A DNA stretch of 64,000 bases from Limibacillus halophilus (GTDB lineage: Bacteria; Pseudomonadota; Alphaproteobacteria; Kiloniellales; CECT-8803): the NCBI RefSeq assembly GCF_014191775.1, contig NZ_JACHXA010000008.1:122549-186548 (forward strand), in the 5' to 3' direction. This document shows positions 1 to 11,724 of the stretch, piece by piece; position 1 is the stretch's first letter; every line of letters begins with the position of its first letter. The position numbers and the translations under genes were made by a program. Under the pieces are notes generated by a model. That model was not told the origin of the DNA. It saw nothing but the letters and a program-made list of their open reading frames with translations, and did no database searches.

Positions 1-1
1 T

Positions 2-1363
2 AACGACTGCGAGCGTTACCAATCCGTTCGTGAGAAATTGATCGGAAAGACGCTAGAAATCCAATCAACTTTCCACCAAGCGCTAGAGGCGTTTATTGGC
101 GCAATCGAAAACGTTGGGGCAAAAAGGTTTCTAAGCTCAAATGCAGATGTGATCTTCGAAGTTTACAATCAATCTGAACTCTACAATCTTCGAATCTTAC
201 AGCAGAGCTTGTGGGACTTTGAACGGGTGTATTGTGCTCTTCACGAAAGGCACAAACTGAACGAAACAGCGATGATTGTGCTAATGAGTTTGCTGTTTGC
301 ATTCTCATTTGAGTTAAAGGCGGGTCGCCTAACGACAAATGACCTCCGCGGGCGCCACTTCGCATTGATAGCTTCAGCGATGCGCTCTGAACGCGATGAG
401 GCTGCCTCACTCCCAATATCTAATGCGCAGAATCGTTATCCCGAGATTGATCTAGGCACTTCGGTTTTATCCGATGAAACGTTGGTGAACATTTTTGATA
501 GGGGAATCGTCTCTACAGACGAGATTTGCAACGATCTGGATGCAAGTTCGTTCTTCGTAAATGTTGAAGATGAACCAGCATGGCGGACTGTCTGGCATTC
601 CTTCGAAAGGACCGACGATGAGTTCTATTCGGCATTCGAAAGAATGGAGAAAGCCTTTGCAGCTCGTGCGTTCGTAGTTCCAGGCGAGATATTGCATGTA
701 TTGGGCCTAAGGATTTGGTTGTCAAAAATCGATGTAATCCAGAAACCACTTGAGGACGTGATTGCTGAGGGAAAAGAATACATTGATGACCTTTACGAAA
801 GTGGTCGTCTTGAGGTCCAAGAAATCTCGAGCATTCGGGATAGCGGTTATGCTGGCCTAGGCATTCACCAGCACAATACGCCTGAATACAAATATCTATA
901 CAAACACTTGAACGATAAGATTCAAGCTGCTGCTGTAGACCGCTACCCTGCAATCGCAGAAGAACTGTTAGATAATATGATAGCCGATCCAGAGCTCTTC
1001 TTTAGTCGAATAGCCCTGACCCACGAAGGTAAGAACGAGTTCTATAACATCCCGATCTTAGCATCAGCTGATATAGACCGCTTTGTGTCTGCGATTCTCG
1101 AACATCACCCATCCCAACAGCGTGCCATACTAATGTCCCTCAAAGCTCGGTATGAGAACAATAAGCTCGACGGTGCCTTAGCGGAGGAACGGTCTTGGGC
1201 AACAAAGGTTCGAAACGAACTATTCGAGGAGGCAGGCAACCTGTCTGATATCTCGAGATACCGATTGCGCCGGAATCTCACTTTCGCACTCGACGAAGTG
1301 CTGCAGTTAGGTGAGCATGCACCGCAAACTTCGGAGGACGAAAGTTCACCCGGCGGTAATTAG
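2..1363 (+). CDS. C-terminal part of a KAP-like P-loop NTPase-type protein (5' end outside window)
   Basis: The reading frame is open to the first base of the window, so the gene starts upstream; the first possible internal start is a TTG at 38 without a convincing ribosome site. The visible part (about 454 residues) has no Walker motifs. Its N-terminal stretch (EKLIGKTLEIQ, then NLRILQQSLWDFERVY near residue 70) resembles, from memory, the region following the NTPase domain in KAP/'P-loop NTPase fold' proteins, some of which sit in phage-defence loci. A short hydrophobic run (MIVLMSLLFAFSFEL) follows. By eye the gene is clearly AT-richer than its neighbours, which suggests transfer. Family assignment is tentative; a defence role is inference. 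Confidence 0.55.
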   Translation, partial: NDCERYQSVREKLIGKTLEIQSTFHQALEAFIGAIENVGAKRFLSSNADVIFEVYNQSELYNLRILQQSLWDFERVYCALHERHKLNETAMIVLMSLLFAFSFELKAGRLTTNDLRGRHFALIASAMRSERDEAASLPISNAQNRYPEIDLGTSVLSDETLVNIFDRGIVSTDEICNDLDASSFFVNVEDEPAWRTVWHSFERTDDEFYSAFERMEKAFAARAFVVPGEILHVLGLRIWLSKIDVIQKPLEDVIAEGKEYIDDLYESGRLEVQEISSIRDSGYAGLGIHQHNTPEYKYLYKHLNDKIQAAAVDRYPAIAEELLDNMIADPELFFSRIALTHEGKNEFYNIPILASADIDRFVSAILEHHPSQQRAILMSLKARYENNKLDGALAEERSWATKVRNELFEEAGNLSDISRYRLRRNLTFALDEVLQLGEHAPQTSEDESSPGGN

Positions 1364-1470
1364 CCGGTTTCTCTCGTCTAGTTTGTCCTTGAAGTGGTCT
1401 TTCTGAATCGAATCCACGTTGAGAGAAGGGCGTGCACCCGCCACCCAAGTGAATTCATGCTCAAAATAGA

Positions 1471-1501
1471 AACCCCGCCTGGGTTTTCACTCGGCGGGGT
1501 T
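1471..1501. terminator. Hairpin terminator between convergent genes
   Basis: AACCCCGCC at 1471-1479 pairs with GGCGGGGTT at 1493-1501 around a 13-base loop. T-rich sequence follows on both strands (TGGTTGTTCTT on plus, TCTATTTT on minus). It lies between the stop codons of the NTPase-like gene and the ferritin-like gene and probably stops transcription from both sides. Confidence 0.8.
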
Positions 1502-1537
1502 GGTTGTTCTTAACGGTCTAGCTGTCCGCTTTGCGCC

Positions 1538-2380
1538 TTACGCGGCTTTCTGGGTCTCCAGGACGCCCGCGCCGGCGGCCATGCGCTTGGCGCGGAACTG
1601 CATGAAGCTGTAAACCGCTTTCGAGCAGAGGCGGACCATGCGGCTCTGGGGATCGAGGCCGGCGGCCTTGAACATCATCGCGGCTGCCCGCTCCAGATGC
1701 TGCGGGCGGTAGTAGCTGTATGCCCGGCGCATGTATTCCCGGCTGGCCTTCTTGCGGTCATAGGGCTGATTCTCCGCCATGTTTGCCGCGTAGTAGGCAT
1801 AGGCCAGCTCGTCGTCCTCTGACTCGCCCGCCCGCTGTAAGGCGATCATCAGGCGCTTGGCCTTGCCGATGTCCTCACGCTCTAGGTAGCGCTTCAGGTG
1901 CAGGTAGAAGAGCTTGTAGTGGCGCAGTTCATCCGCCGCGATCCGCTTGCAGATGTCACGCAGAACCGGCTCCTGGCAGGCTGTCCCCAGCGCCGAATAG
2001 TAGGACGAGGTGCCGACCTCGACGATGCAGCGCGCCACCAACTCACCCGACCGCGATCCGCGCACGGACTCCGTCGAATCGACAGGAATCCGATAGCCGT
2101 CGACGAAGCGCTTGAACGCCGCTTCGAAGTTGAAGCTGGGATCGGCCAACTGCGCCCAACGGCCCAGTGCCTGGCCGTGCTGGACCTCTTCCTCGGCCCA
2201 GGTGCGCGCGGCCTCCTGAAACGCGTCGTCGTCTGCGAAAACGTTGCAGAGGTAGTCGGCATAATCGGCGCCGTTGTACTCGACCAGCGCCGCCGCCTTG
2301 GCAACCTTCAGAATCTCCGGATCCACCTTCGAAGGATCGAAGGATTGCCAAGAAATATCGTCCAAAGTCCAGTGGCCCAT
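1538..2380 (-). CDS. Ferritin-like diiron domain protein
   Basis: 280 residues. A complete ferritin-type diiron ligand set can be read: E34, then E65 and H68 in EEEVQH, then E121, then E151 and H154 in DELRH. That is two helix pairs of the ExxH type, as in rubrerythrin-like proteins. There are no rubredoxin cysteines and no signal peptide. The C-terminal third (HLERAAAMMFKAAGL and onward) is basic and helical. The substrate is not evident; oxygen- or metal-related redox chemistry or iron handling is the family expectation. It is a single gene with its own likely promoter and a terminator downstream. Confidence 0.75.
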   Translation of the reverse strand: MGHWTLDDISWQSFDPSKVDPEILKVAKAAALVEYNGADYADYLCNVFADDDAFQEAARTWAEEEVQHGQALGRWAQLADPSFNFEAAFKRFVDGYRIPVDSTESVRGSRSGELVARCIVEVGTSSYYSALGTACQEPVLRDICKRIAADELRHYKLFYLHLKRYLEREDIGKAKRLMIALQRAGESEDDELAYAYYAANMAENQPYDRKKASREYMRRAYSYYRPQHLERAAAMMFKAAGLDPQSRMVRLCSKAVYSFMQFRAKRMAAGAGVLETQKAA

Positions 2381-2419
2381 GGTCTGCTCCGCTTCAAGGC
2401 TGATCGGGTTTACCGACCT

Positions 2420-2447
2420 ATTTTGTGATTCGCTTATAAAGCTTCAA
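2420..2447 (-). promoter_or_regulatory. Possible sigma70-type promoter of the ferritin-like gene
   Basis: On the minus strand, TTGAAG (-35) and CAAAAT (-10) are separated by 16 bases and lie about 40 bases upstream of the ATG at 2380. Each hexamer matches the consensus at four of six positions. Visual prediction only. Confidence 0.35.
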
Positions 2448-2577
2448 GGCATTACCTGCCTGATCGACGCGCCAATTCCGGTGGCATTATTCCACGAACC
2501 GGAACGGCCCAGCCCTTTCACTATACCATCATAGCAAGGCTCTGCGCCGCCAAGGATGTGACAAATAATTCCGGCTT

Positions 2578-2982
2578 TTAGCTTTGAGTGGCCGCGACCT
2601 TGGCTTCCAAAACCTTGACGCGCAGCGCCGCATGATCGCGGGCTGCCTGATCCTTCGCGTCCTCCAGGTCCTCTTGCGCGTCCTTAAGGGCCTGCTGAGT
2701 GGCCGCGCGGTCGATTTCCTCGACCGCCACCGCCTCTTCAGCCAGCACCGTACAACGCTCCGGCGTTACCTCGGCAAAGCCGCCGGCAACGAAGATACGC
2801 TTCTCGATCTGGCCCTTCTGATAGATGTCGATGACACCCGGACGCACCGTGGACACCAACGGCGAGTGCCGTGGCAGCACGCCGAAGTTACCGTCTCCGC
2901 CGGGGACGACGACCATGTCGACCGCCTCTGAAATGAGCAGCCGTTCCGGAGAAACCAGCTCGAATTCAACCTGTTCGGCCAT
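2578..2982 (-). CDS. atpC: F1 ATP synthase subunit epsilon
   Basis: About 134 residues beginning MAEQVEFELVSPERL, the usual N-terminus of alphaproteobacterial epsilon subunits. An N-terminal beta-sandwich (VVPGGDGNFGVLPRHSPLV) is followed by a C-terminal helical hairpin rich in Ala, Asp and Glu. It forms the rotor stalk with gamma and can inhibit ATP hydrolysis. Last gene of atpHAGDC, 59 bases after atpD. An in-frame ATG three codons upstream (2991) is possible, but it lies only three to four bases from the AGGGA ribosome site, so the second ATG is preferred. Confidence 0.95.
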   Translation of the reverse strand: MAEQVEFELVSPERLLISEAVDMVVVPGGDGNFGVLPRHSPLVSTVRPGVIDIYQKGQIEKRIFVAGGFAEVTPERCTVLAEEAVAVEEIDRAATQQALKDAQEDLEDAKDQAARDHAALRVKVLEAKVAATQS

Positions 2983-3041
2983 GACGCCCATCTTTCCCTA
3001 TCAGACCCGTTCCAATATCAAGCTCCTGGAAGGAAACCGCC

Positions 3042-4478
<1,437 letters not shown>

Positions 4479-4501
4479 CTACGACTCTCCGAAAGCGCGC
4501 C

Positions 4502-5413
4502 CTAGAGCGCTTCCTTCGCGGAGATGATTTCGATCAGCTCCTTGGTGATGACTGCCTGACGGGTACGGTTGTACCGCAAGGTCAGGCTATCAATCATATC
4601 GCCCGCATTGCGGGTCGCACTATCCATCGCCGTCATGCGAGCGCCATGCTCGCTGGCGTTGTTCTCAAGCAGGGCCTTGAAGATCTGTACCGCGAGGTTG
4701 CGCGGCAACAGCTCCTTGAGAATCTGCTCTTCGTTCGGCTCGTATTCATAGACCGCGCCGCCGACTGCTGCCGCGCCGTCGCCTTGTTCGTCCGACTTGT
4801 CGTCCTCATCAGCTTCATCACCCTGGAACGGAATGAGCTGCTGCTCGGTAACGATCTGCGTCATCGCAGACTTGAAGCGTGCATAGAAGATCGAGCAAAC
4901 GTCGAACTCGCCATTCTCGAACATCTGCGTGACGCGTTCGGAGACATCGGCGACCTTGTCGAAGTTGACCATGGGACGGTTCATGTCTTCGATCGTCTCG
5001 ATGATCGATTCTCCATAAACCCGGCGCAGTTGGTCGCGGCCCTTGCGCCCAAGACAGAGGATCTTGACTGTCTTGCCAGCGGCCTTGAGCTTTTCGATCC
5101 GTCGCCTGGCATCGCGCACGATGGAGGTGTTGAAACCACCGCACAGACCCCGATCGGCCGTCGCCAGGATGATGAGATGCACATCGTCCTTGCCGTTGCC
5201 AGCCAGCATCGGCGGCGCGCCGGGGGTTCCCTTGACGCTTTCCGCCAAGGACCCGAGCATACGCGCCATCCGTTCGGCATAGGGACGGGAGGCTTCGGCC
5301 TGCTCCTGCGCCTTACGCAGCTTAGCCGCCGCCACCATCTTCATGGCCGACGTGATCTTCTGCGTCGACTTGACGCTGGCGATCCTATTTCTGAACTCCT
5401 TGAGACTGGGCAC
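4502..5413 (-). CDS. atpG: F1 ATP synthase subunit gamma
   Basis: 303 residues. The N-terminal helix [20 protein letters not shown] and the C-terminal helix ([20 protein letters not shown], ending [11 protein letters not shown]) form the coiled-coil rotor shaft; [13 protein letters not shown] is the conserved central segment. An acidic insert around residues 196-215 ([17 protein letters not shown]) makes it slightly longer than the common 290 residues. Third gene of atpHAGDC, 55 bases downstream of atpA. Confidence 0.98.
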   Translation of the reverse strand: MPSLKEFRNRIASVKSTQKITSAMKMVAAAKLRKAQEQAEASRPYAERMARMLGSLAESVKGTPGAPPMLAGNGKDDVHLIILATADRGLCGGFNTSIVRDARRRIEKLKAAGKTVKILCLGRKGRDQLRRVYGESIIETIEDMNRPMVNFDKVADVSERVTQMFENGEFDVCSIFYARFKSAMTQIVTEQQLIPFQGDEADEDDKSDEQGDGAAAVGGAVYEYEPNEEQILKELLPRNLAVQIFKALLENNASEHGARMTAMDSATRNAGDMIDSLTLRYNRTRQAVITKELIEIISAKEAL

Positions 5414-5468
5414 TTTCGCCTCTCTCGGCTATTGGATCCCTGGACGCTAAATCGGTCGATTCATCGCC

Positions 5469-6998
5469 TCAGGCGAAAACCTTCACGAATTCCGCAAGGA
5501 AGTCCTTCAACTTCCCCTCGGTCTCGTCATTCAGGTCACGGGTATCGCGAATCGACGTAAGGATGTCGGCACCCTTTTCCCGAATCTCCGCCAGGAACCG
5601 TGTCTCGAAATCGGTGATCTTTGAAAGCGGCAACTTATCCAAGTAGCCGTTGACGCCTGCGTAGATCACGGCAACCTGCTCTTCGACCGCCAGCGGTCGG
5701 TACTGCGGCTGCTTCAACAGTTCGGTCAGGCGCGAGCCACGGGCCAGCAGACGCTGCGTTGCGGCATCGAGATCGGAGGCAAACTGCGAGAAGGCTTCCA
5801 TCTCACGGTACTGGGCCAATTCCAGCTTAATCTTACCGGCGACCTTCTTCATCGCCTTGATCTGTGCCGAGGAACCCACGCGGCTAACCGAGAGACCGAC
5901 GTTCAACGCAGGGCGAACGCCCTTGTAGAACAAATCCGTCTCCAGGAAGATCTGCCCGTCCGTGATCGAAATCACGTTGGTCGGAATGTAGGCCGACACG
6001 TCACCGGCCTGGGTTTCGATGACCGGCAGAGCCGTCAGGGAACCCGCCCCGTTCTCGTCGTTCATCTTCGCGGCGCGCTCCAGCAAACGGGAGTGCAAGT
6101 AGAAGACGTCGCCGGGGAACGCTTCGCGGCCCGGCGGGCGGCGCAGCAACAGGGACATCTGACGATAGGCGACGGCTTGCTTGGATAGATCGTCATAAAC
6201 GATAACCGCGTGCATACCGTTGTCGCGGAAGTACTCGCCCATCGCACAACCGGCATAAGGCGCCAGGAATTGTAGCGGCGCCGGGTCGGATGCGGTTGCG
6301 GCAACGATGATCGAATACTCCATCGCGCCGTAATCTTCGAGCTGCTTAACCAAGTTGGCGACCGAGGAGCGCTTCTGACCGACCGCGACGTAGATGCAAT
6401 AAAGCTTCTTGCTCTCGTCATCGCCCTGGTGAAGCGGCTTCTGGTTGATGAAGGTGTCGATCGCGATGGCGGTCTTGCCAGTCTGGCGGTCGCCGATGAT
6501 CAGTTCGCGCTGACCGCGACCGATGGGGATAAGAGCGTCAATGGCCTTCAAGCCCGTCTGCACCGGTTCGTGCACCGACTTACGCGGGATGATACCGGGC
6601 GCCTTGACCTCAACGCGGCTGCGCTCTTCGGTCTTGATCTCGCCCTTGCCGTCAATCGGGTTGCCAAGTCCATCAACGACGCGCCCCAGCAATCCGCGGC
6701 CAACAGGCACGTCGACAATGGTACCGGTCCGCTTGACGACATCGCCTTCTTTAATGGCTTGGTCGCTGCCGAAGATGACGATACCGACATTGTCGGTCTC
6801 GAGGTTCAGGGCCATACCCTTAATGCCGCCCGGGAACTCGACGAGTTCACCAGCCTGGACATTATCGAGCCCGTAGACGCGAGCAACACCGTCACCGACG
6901 GAAAGAACCTCACCGACCTCGGCAACATCGGCCTCGGTTCCAAAGTTCTCGATCTGCTCTTTCAGAATGGAAGAAATCTCAGCGGCGCGGATGTCCAT
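5469..6998 (-). CDS. atpA: F1 ATP synthase subunit alpha
   Basis: About 509 residues starting [16 protein letters not shown]. It has the non-catalytic nucleotide site [15 protein letters not shown] and the alpha signature [17 protein letters not shown] segment (here [17 protein letters not shown]). The ATG at 6998 shares its A with the TGA of atpH (TGATG), a one-base overlap that suggests translational coupling. A GTG codon one position upstream is also in frame but less likely. Second gene of the operon. Confidence 0.99.
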   Translation of the reverse strand: MDIRAAEISSILKEQIENFGTEADVAEVGEVLSVGDGVARVYGLDNVQAGELVEFPGGIKGMALNLETDNVGIVIFGSDQAIKEGDVVKRTGTIVDVPVGRGLLGRVVDGLGNPIDGKGEIKTEERSRVEVKAPGIIPRKSVHEPVQTGLKAIDALIPIGRGQRELIIGDRQTGKTAIAIDTFINQKPLHQGDDESKKLYCIYVAVGQKRSSVANLVKQLEDYGAMEYSIIVAATASDPAPLQFLAPYAGCAMGEYFRDNGMHAVIVYDDLSKQAVAYRQMSLLLRRPPGREAFPGDVFYLHSRLLERAAKMNDENGAGSLTALPVIETQAGDVSAYIPTNVISITDGQIFLETDLFYKGVRPALNVGLSVSRVGSSAQIKAMKKVAGKIKLELAQYREMEAFSQFASDLDAATQRLLARGSRLTELLKQPQYRPLAVEEQVAVIYAGVNGYLDKLPLSKITDFETRFLAEIREKGADILTSIRDTRDLNDETEGKLKDFLAEFVKVFA

Positions 6999-7558
6999 CA
7001 CCCAACCCCTTTCATAGCAACCTTAAGTTTTTGGAGTTTGGTCTTCAGCGACCCGTCTATCATACGAGAGCCGACCTTAACGACAAGGCCACCGAGCAAT
7101 GTGGGATCGACTGTAACGTCGACCTGCACCTTGCCACCGATGGCATCCTTCAAAGACTGAACGAGTTTATCCTTCTGGGCGTCGGATAGCGCCTGGGCCG
7201 AGGTCACTTTCGCGGTGACCTCCCCGCGGCGGCGCGCCAACTCTGCCAGATAGGCGTCGATCATTTCCCTGAGCGCAAAGAGGCGGCGGTTCCGCGCCAC
7301 AACTTGCACAAAATTTTTCGTGATTTCCTGCGCCTTGGCCTTGTCGAGAAGCGCGGCCATCGCCGCTGCCTTCTGCTCGCGACCATAGAGCGGAGAGCGT
7401 GTGAGGCGGAGCAGGTCATCGCTGCTGTCCAGAAGCACCTTCAACCCCCGCAGATCCTCTGCGACGGCATCCAGGGCCTTCTTTTCCTCGGCCAAGTCTA
7501 AAAGGGCTGCGGCATAGCGCCCCGCAAGACCGCTTTCGCTGGTGTTGTCGGCTGCCAA
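6998..7558 (-). CDS. atpH: F1 ATP synthase subunit delta
   Basis: 186 residues. N-terminal helical domain ([17 protein letters not shown]) and the conserved C-terminal motif [20 protein letters not shown]. It joins F1 to the peripheral stalk. First gene of the F1 operon; no F0 genes are present, in line with the split F0/F1 arrangement of Alphaproteobacteria. The 215 bases upstream, up to priA, should hold the operon promoter; TATGAT near 7691 on the minus strand is the only -10-like element seen and it has no good -35 partner. Confidence 0.97.
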   Translation of the reverse strand: MAADNTSESGLAGRYAAALLDLAEEKKALDAVAEDLRGLKVLLDSSDDLLRLTRSPLYGREQKAAAMAALLDKAKAQEITKNFVQVVARNRRLFALREMIDAYLAELARRRGEVTAKVTSAQALSDAQKDKLVQSLKDAIGGKVQVDVTVDPTLLGGLVVKVGSRMIDGSLKTKLQKLKVAMKGVG

Positions 7559-7773
7559 ACTGACGTCCCCAAACAGAAACTGGCTCCGGAGTAATTCCGC
7601 GGAAAACGGAAGGTCCCCCTAAAGAGCCGTGAAACCCATAAACGACTATGCCCTGAAACCCGTACTTCCCTGGTCAGGGCGCGCGTTAGGTATCATAGCG
7701 AGCCAACCCTTGCAAGACGACTCCCACGTCTTGTTCGCACCTTTTGTCACATCCTGTCGCTCGGAACCGGCCG

Positions 7774-10059
7774 CTAAAGGAAGGAATAGGGATCGATGTC
7801 GACTTGCAAGCGAACCCGGTTCGGCAGCTTGATGCGCCCAAGCCAGTCCCGCAAGTAACTTTGAGGCCTTTGATCGCGCGGGGTTTTAACCAGGAAGCGG
7901 CGCCGGTGGCGGCCGCGCAGTGCAGCCAGAGGGGGCGTGCTGGGGCCCAGGATCTGGATACCCTCCGCCTTCGGCGCCGCGCGCGCTAAAGCCCTGGCAA
8001 CCTCTTCCACAGCTTGGAGGTCGCCGCTGGACAAAATCACAGCCGCCAGACGTCCGAAGGGCGGCATCATGAGATCACGCCTGGATTCGGCCTCAGCCGC
8101 GAAAAAGCGATCCCGATCTCCCGATACCAATGCTTCGATCACCGGGTGGTCCGGCTCATGTGTCTGAATCAACACGCGCCCAGGCTTGCTTTCCCGCCCG
8201 GCGCGGCCGGACACTTGATGCAAAAGTTGATAGGTCCGCTCCACGCCCCGCAGGTCGCCGCCGGACAAGCCCAGATCGGCGTCCACGACTCCGACCAATG
8301 TCAATTGAGGAAAATGATGGCCTTTGGCGACGATCTGGGTGCCGATCAGCAGGTCGATTTCATGCTCCTGAACCCGGCGCACGAACTCCGCCGCCGCCTT
8401 GGGTCCATAGATCGTATCGCTGGACAGAACCGAACGCCGCGCCTCCGGGAAAAGATAGGCCGCCTCCTCGGCCACGCGTTCGACACCCGGTCCCCAGGCG
8501 ATCAGGGAATCGGCCTCACCACAGGCCGGGCAATTTGTCGGTCTGCGCAGCGTAAAGCCGCAGTGATGACAGACAAGCCGGTCACTAAGGCGATGCTCAA
8601 CGAGCAGAGCCGTGCAGTTCGGACATTCCAGCCTGTGATTGCAGGCGCGACAAAGGGTGAGCGGCGCATAGCCGCGACGGTTCAGGAAAAGCAACGCCTG
8701 CTCGCCGCGGCCAAGTGTCTCGGCCAAAGCTTGGCGCAGCGACGGCGACAGCCATCCCGCGCCCAGTTCGGGAATTCGTTCCGGCTTATCGCGGCGCAAA
8801 TCCACAGCTTCCACATCCGGCAGGGACGCTCCACCATGCCGCGCAGGAAGGCGCAGTTCCGCGTAGCGACCTTGCTGGACGTTGAAAACGCTTTCCAGCG
8901 ACGGTGTCGCCGACACCAGGATCGCAGGGAATCGTCCAATGCTGGCGCGAACCACCGCCATGTCGCGGGCGTGGTAGGCAACGCCATCTTCCTGCTTGAA
9001 GGCTTGCTCATGTTCTTCGTCGACGACGATCAATCCCAGTTCCTTGAAGGGTAGATAAAGCGCCGAGCGCGCGCCGACGATGACCCGCGCCTCGCCGTAG
9101 GCCACCGCGCGCCAGGTATCGCGCCGCTGAGCCTGGGTCATGTCCGAATGCCAGGTTGCGGGCGGCGCACCGAACCGCGCTTCGAACCGCTCCAGAACTT
9201 GTACCGACAGCGCAATTTCCGGCAGCATGACCAACACTTGCCGACCGGCGGCGAGTGCCGCCGCCACGGCTTCCATGTAGACTTCGGTCTTGCCCGAGCC
9301 GGTAACGCCATCGAGCAGCGACACCGAGAAGTCCTTACTGTCGACCATGGCCCGCAACGCCGCCGCCGCTTGGCCTTGCGCTTGTGAAAGAACGGGACCC
9401 TGCCGCGCCGAATCGGGCGCATTGATCTCGATTCTGCTCGGCATTTCGAGGCGCTCTAGCAATCCTGCCGCCGCCAACCCCTTTACCACGCCGGTCCCGA
9501 CAGCGGCTTCGCGGGCCAGTTCGGCGGCGGAACGGGCCATGCCGTCGGCGGCGATGGCCATGACACGGCGGCGCGCGGGCGTCAGCTTCACCTCACCCGC
9601 AGACGGCTGGGCAATGTCTGGCCGAACCAGACGGTAAACCGGGCGTGTCGGTGGCGGTTCTAACGCCTGGGCACTCGACAAGGCCATTTTCAGAACCGCA
9701 CCCGGCGCCGTCAGCGTGTAGGCAGCAACCCAGTCGACAAAACGACGCTGATCCGGCGTCATCGGCGGCAAGTCGATTCGCGACTTGACGACCTTCAAAC
9801 GCTCAACGGGCAGTTCCTCGCCATCGTCCTGATCGCTGGAGTCCCAAACGACTCCGACGCTTTCGCGCCGCCCCAAAGGCACACAGACCAAGTCACCCGG
9901 CGCCAAAGCGGTGCCTTCGGGCGCCAGATAGTCGTAAGGACCCGCCAACGGCAAGGGGAGCAAAACACGGCAACGCTGCGACCCCGCTGCCAAGGTCAGC
10001 GCTTCATCGTCGAATTTCCCGGCGGAGTCCGTGGGAAAAGTGGCATGCGGTCCGGCCAT
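7774..10059 (-). CDS. priA: Primosomal protein N' (PriA), replication restart helicase
   Basis: 761 residues, slightly longer than typical. N-terminal 3'-DNA-binding domain ([14 protein letters not shown]), a Walker A segment [15 protein letters not shown], a DEAH-box variant [14 protein letters not shown], and a zinc-binding block with eight cysteines (CRAC, CPNC, CHHC, CPAC) placed between the helicase lobes. C-terminal helicase motifs include [19 protein letters not shown] and QVSGRAGR. It reloads the replicative helicase at stalled forks. Single gene between the F1 operon and the divergent aldolase gene. Confidence 0.98.
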   Translation of the reverse strand: MAGPHATFPTDSAGKFDDEALTLAAGSQRCRVLLPLPLAGPYDYLAPEGTALAPGDLVCVPLGRRESVGVVWDSSDQDDGEELPVERLKVVKSRIDLPPMTPDQRRFVDWVAAYTLTAPGAVLKMALSSAQALEPPPTRPVYRLVRPDIAQPSAGEVKLTPARRRVMAIAADGMARSAAELAREAAVGTGVVKGLAAAGLLERLEMPSRIEINAPDSARQGPVLSQAQGQAAAALRAMVDSKDFSVSLLDGVTGSGKTEVYMEAVAAALAAGRQVLVMLPEIALSVQVLERFEARFGAPPATWHSDMTQAQRRDTWRAVAYGEARVIVGARSALYLPFKELGLIVVDEEHEQAFKQEDGVAYHARDMAVVRASIGRFPAILVSATPSLESVFNVQQGRYAELRLPARHGGASLPDVEAVDLRRDKPERIPELGAGWLSPSLRQALAETLGRGEQALLFLNRRGYAPLTLCRACNHRLECPNCTALLVEHRLSDRLVCHHCGFTLRRPTNCPACGEADSLIAWGPGVERVAEEAAYLFPEARRSVLSSDTIYGPKAAAEFVRRVQEHEIDLLIGTQIVAKGHHFPQLTLVGVVDADLGLSGGDLRGVERTYQLLHQVSGRAGRESKPGRVLIQTHEPDHPVIEALVSGDRDRFFAAEAESRRDLMMPPFGRLAAVILSSGDLQAVEEVARALARAAPKAEGIQILGPSTPPLAALRGRHRRRFLVKTPRDQRPQSYLRDWLGRIKLPNRVRLQVDIDPYSFL

Positions 10060-10197
10060 GGTTTACACTCTAGTCGAGGCGGTTGCCGAGAGCTACGTGA
10101 AGGGTTATCACCGCGCCACATGAATTCAACCCCTTGCGGCGTTGGCGGCATGAAGCGCCAAAGCCAGGGGGCAAAGCAAGCCAGGAAAGGTCGCTCA

Positions 10198-10890
10198 ATG
10201 AAGTTTTTCATCGACACCGCGGACGTAGGCGAGATTCGCGAATTGGCGGAAACGGGCCTGCTGGACGGAGTCACCACCAACCCATCGCTGGTCGCCAAAT
10301 CCGGTCGTGATTTCTTTGAGGTTCTGGAAGAGATCTGCGCCCTGGTCCCCGGACCGGTTTCCGCCGAAGTCACCGGCACCGACTCGCAAACCATGATCGC
10401 CGAAGGCCGTGCGCTAGCCAAGTTGGCGACAAATATTACGGTCAAGGTTCCCCTGACAGTCGATGGTTTGAAGGCCTGCAAGGTGCTGACCGCCGAAGGA
10501 ACCATGGTCAATGTGACGCTCTGTTTCTCCGCGGCCCAGGCGCTCTTGGCCGCGAAGGCCGGTGCGACCTTCATTTCTCCCTTCATCGGTCGGTTGGATG
10601 ACCTTTCGCAGGACGGTCTTGGGCTGATCGCCGATATCGTACAGATCTATGCCGCCTATCCGCAAATCGAAACGGAGGTGTTGGTCGCCTCCGTGCGGCA
10701 TCCCCTGCACGTGGTGGAAGCCGCGAAGATGGGCGCACACGTAGCCACGCTACCGCCTGCGGTTCTCAAGGCGATGTTCAAGCATCCCCTGACCGACAAA
10801 GGTTTGGATGCCTTCCTAAAGGACTGGGAAAAGACCGGCCAATCGATTCTGGATCGCGCCGGCAAGGGTAAGGGAGCCGATGCCGCATAA
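10198..10890 (+). CDS. fsa: Fructose-6-phosphate aldolase / transaldolase family
   Basis: 230 residues, the short transaldolase subfamily. [27 protein letters not shown], the Schiff-base lysine region [15 protein letters not shown] and the [11 protein letters not shown] segment are intact. The ATG at 10198 is chosen because an AGGAAAGG ribosome site lies at 10183-10190. It transfers or cleaves three-carbon units in pentose-phosphate and sugar metabolism. Sequence alone does not separate transaldolase (tal) from F6P aldolase activity. The 3' end overlaps the DUF484 gene by 11 bases. Confidence 0.92.
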   Translation: MKFFIDTADVGEIRELAETGLLDGVTTNPSLVAKSGRDFFEVLEEICALVPGPVSAEVTGTDSQTMIAEGRALAKLATNITVKVPLTVDGLKACKVLTAEGTMVNVTLCFSAAQALLAAKAGATFISPFIGRLDDLSQDGLGLIADIVQIYAAYPQIETEVLVASVRHPLHVVEAAKMGAHVATLPPAVLKAMFKHPLTDKGLDAFLKDWEKTGQSILDRAGKGKGADAA

Positions 10891-11722
10891 CGCAGACGAC
10901 GCAACCCCGCCCCCGCGGGGCTGCAATGGAAAGATCGGCCCGGGAGACGCGTCCGGGGAACAGCCGGAGGAGCGGCTGGATTCTGCATCTGCGGACGACT
11001 CTCCCAACAAGCACCTGAACGATACGACCGTTGCGGATTATCTGCGTGAACACCCGGATTTCCTGGTCCGCCATCCGGAATTGATCGAAACGCTGGTTCC
11101 GCCCGAGCGGCGCCTCGACGGGGCCGCAGGGGGCGTTGTCCTCGATCTGCATCGCTTCATGTTGGAGCGGCTGCGCGGCGAGATGCGCGGCCTGCGCGAC
11201 AGCCATGATTTCCTGGTCACCACCGGCCGCAGCAACATGAGCGCCCAGGCGCGGATTCATGAGGCCGTTCTCGCTATTCTTTCGGCCCCGACCTTCGAGC
11301 GTTTGATCGAAACGGTTACCGACGATTTGGCGATCCTGCTCGATATCGATGTCGCAACGCTCTGCGTCGAGCGGCGGGCCGAGGATATCGACGCCAGTGA
11401 GTTCGAAGGCGGCGAGATCAAAGTGCGCGGTCTGCACCGGGTGGACGTGGGAACCGTGACGCGACTGCTCGGGCCAAAGCGGCGCTTGCTGCTGCGCGAA
11501 GAGATTGCGGGAGATATCGATGTCTTCGGCCCGATGGCCGGCTTGGTGCGCTCCGACGCGTTGATTCGACTTAGTATTTCACCCGTCACGCCGCCTGCTT
11601 TACTGGCACTCGGCGCGCGTCAGGTCGGCGCTTTCCATCCACAGCAGGGTTCGGAATTGCTGGAGTTCCTGGCGCGCAGCCTGGAGATCACGGTTCGTGC
11701 CTGGCTTGACCTGCCGGACTGA
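10880..11722 (+). CDS. DUF484 family protein
   Basis: 280 residues. A low-complexity Pro/Gly/Asp-rich N-terminus (about 45 residues) precedes the DUF484 hallmark [21 protein letters not shown] helical segment follows ([19 protein letters not shown]) and then a GAF-like C-terminal half. The family's molecular role is not established; it commonly sits next to xerC, as here, two bases upstream of the xerC start. The ATG overlaps the end of the aldolase gene, and AGGGAG four bases upstream is the likely ribosome site. Confidence 0.88.
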   Translation: MPHNADDATPPPRGCNGKIGPGDASGEQPEERLDSASADDSPNKHLNDTTVADYLREHPDFLVRHPELIETLVPPERRLDGAAGGVVLDLHRFMLERLRGEMRGLRDSHDFLVTTGRSNMSAQARIHEAVLAILSAPTFERLIETVTDDLAILLDIDVATLCVERRAEDIDASEFEGGEIKVRGLHRVDVGTVTRLLGPKRRLLLREEIAGDIDVFGPMAGLVRSDALIRLSISPVTPPALLALGARQVGAFHPQQGSELLEFLARSLEITVRAWLDLPD

Positions 11723-11724
11723 CC

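Noticed and set aside
7559..7773. Defined promoter for the atp operon
   Set aside because: Only a TATGAT is visible on the minus strand; no acceptable -35 lies at 16-18 bases, so no promoter is called.
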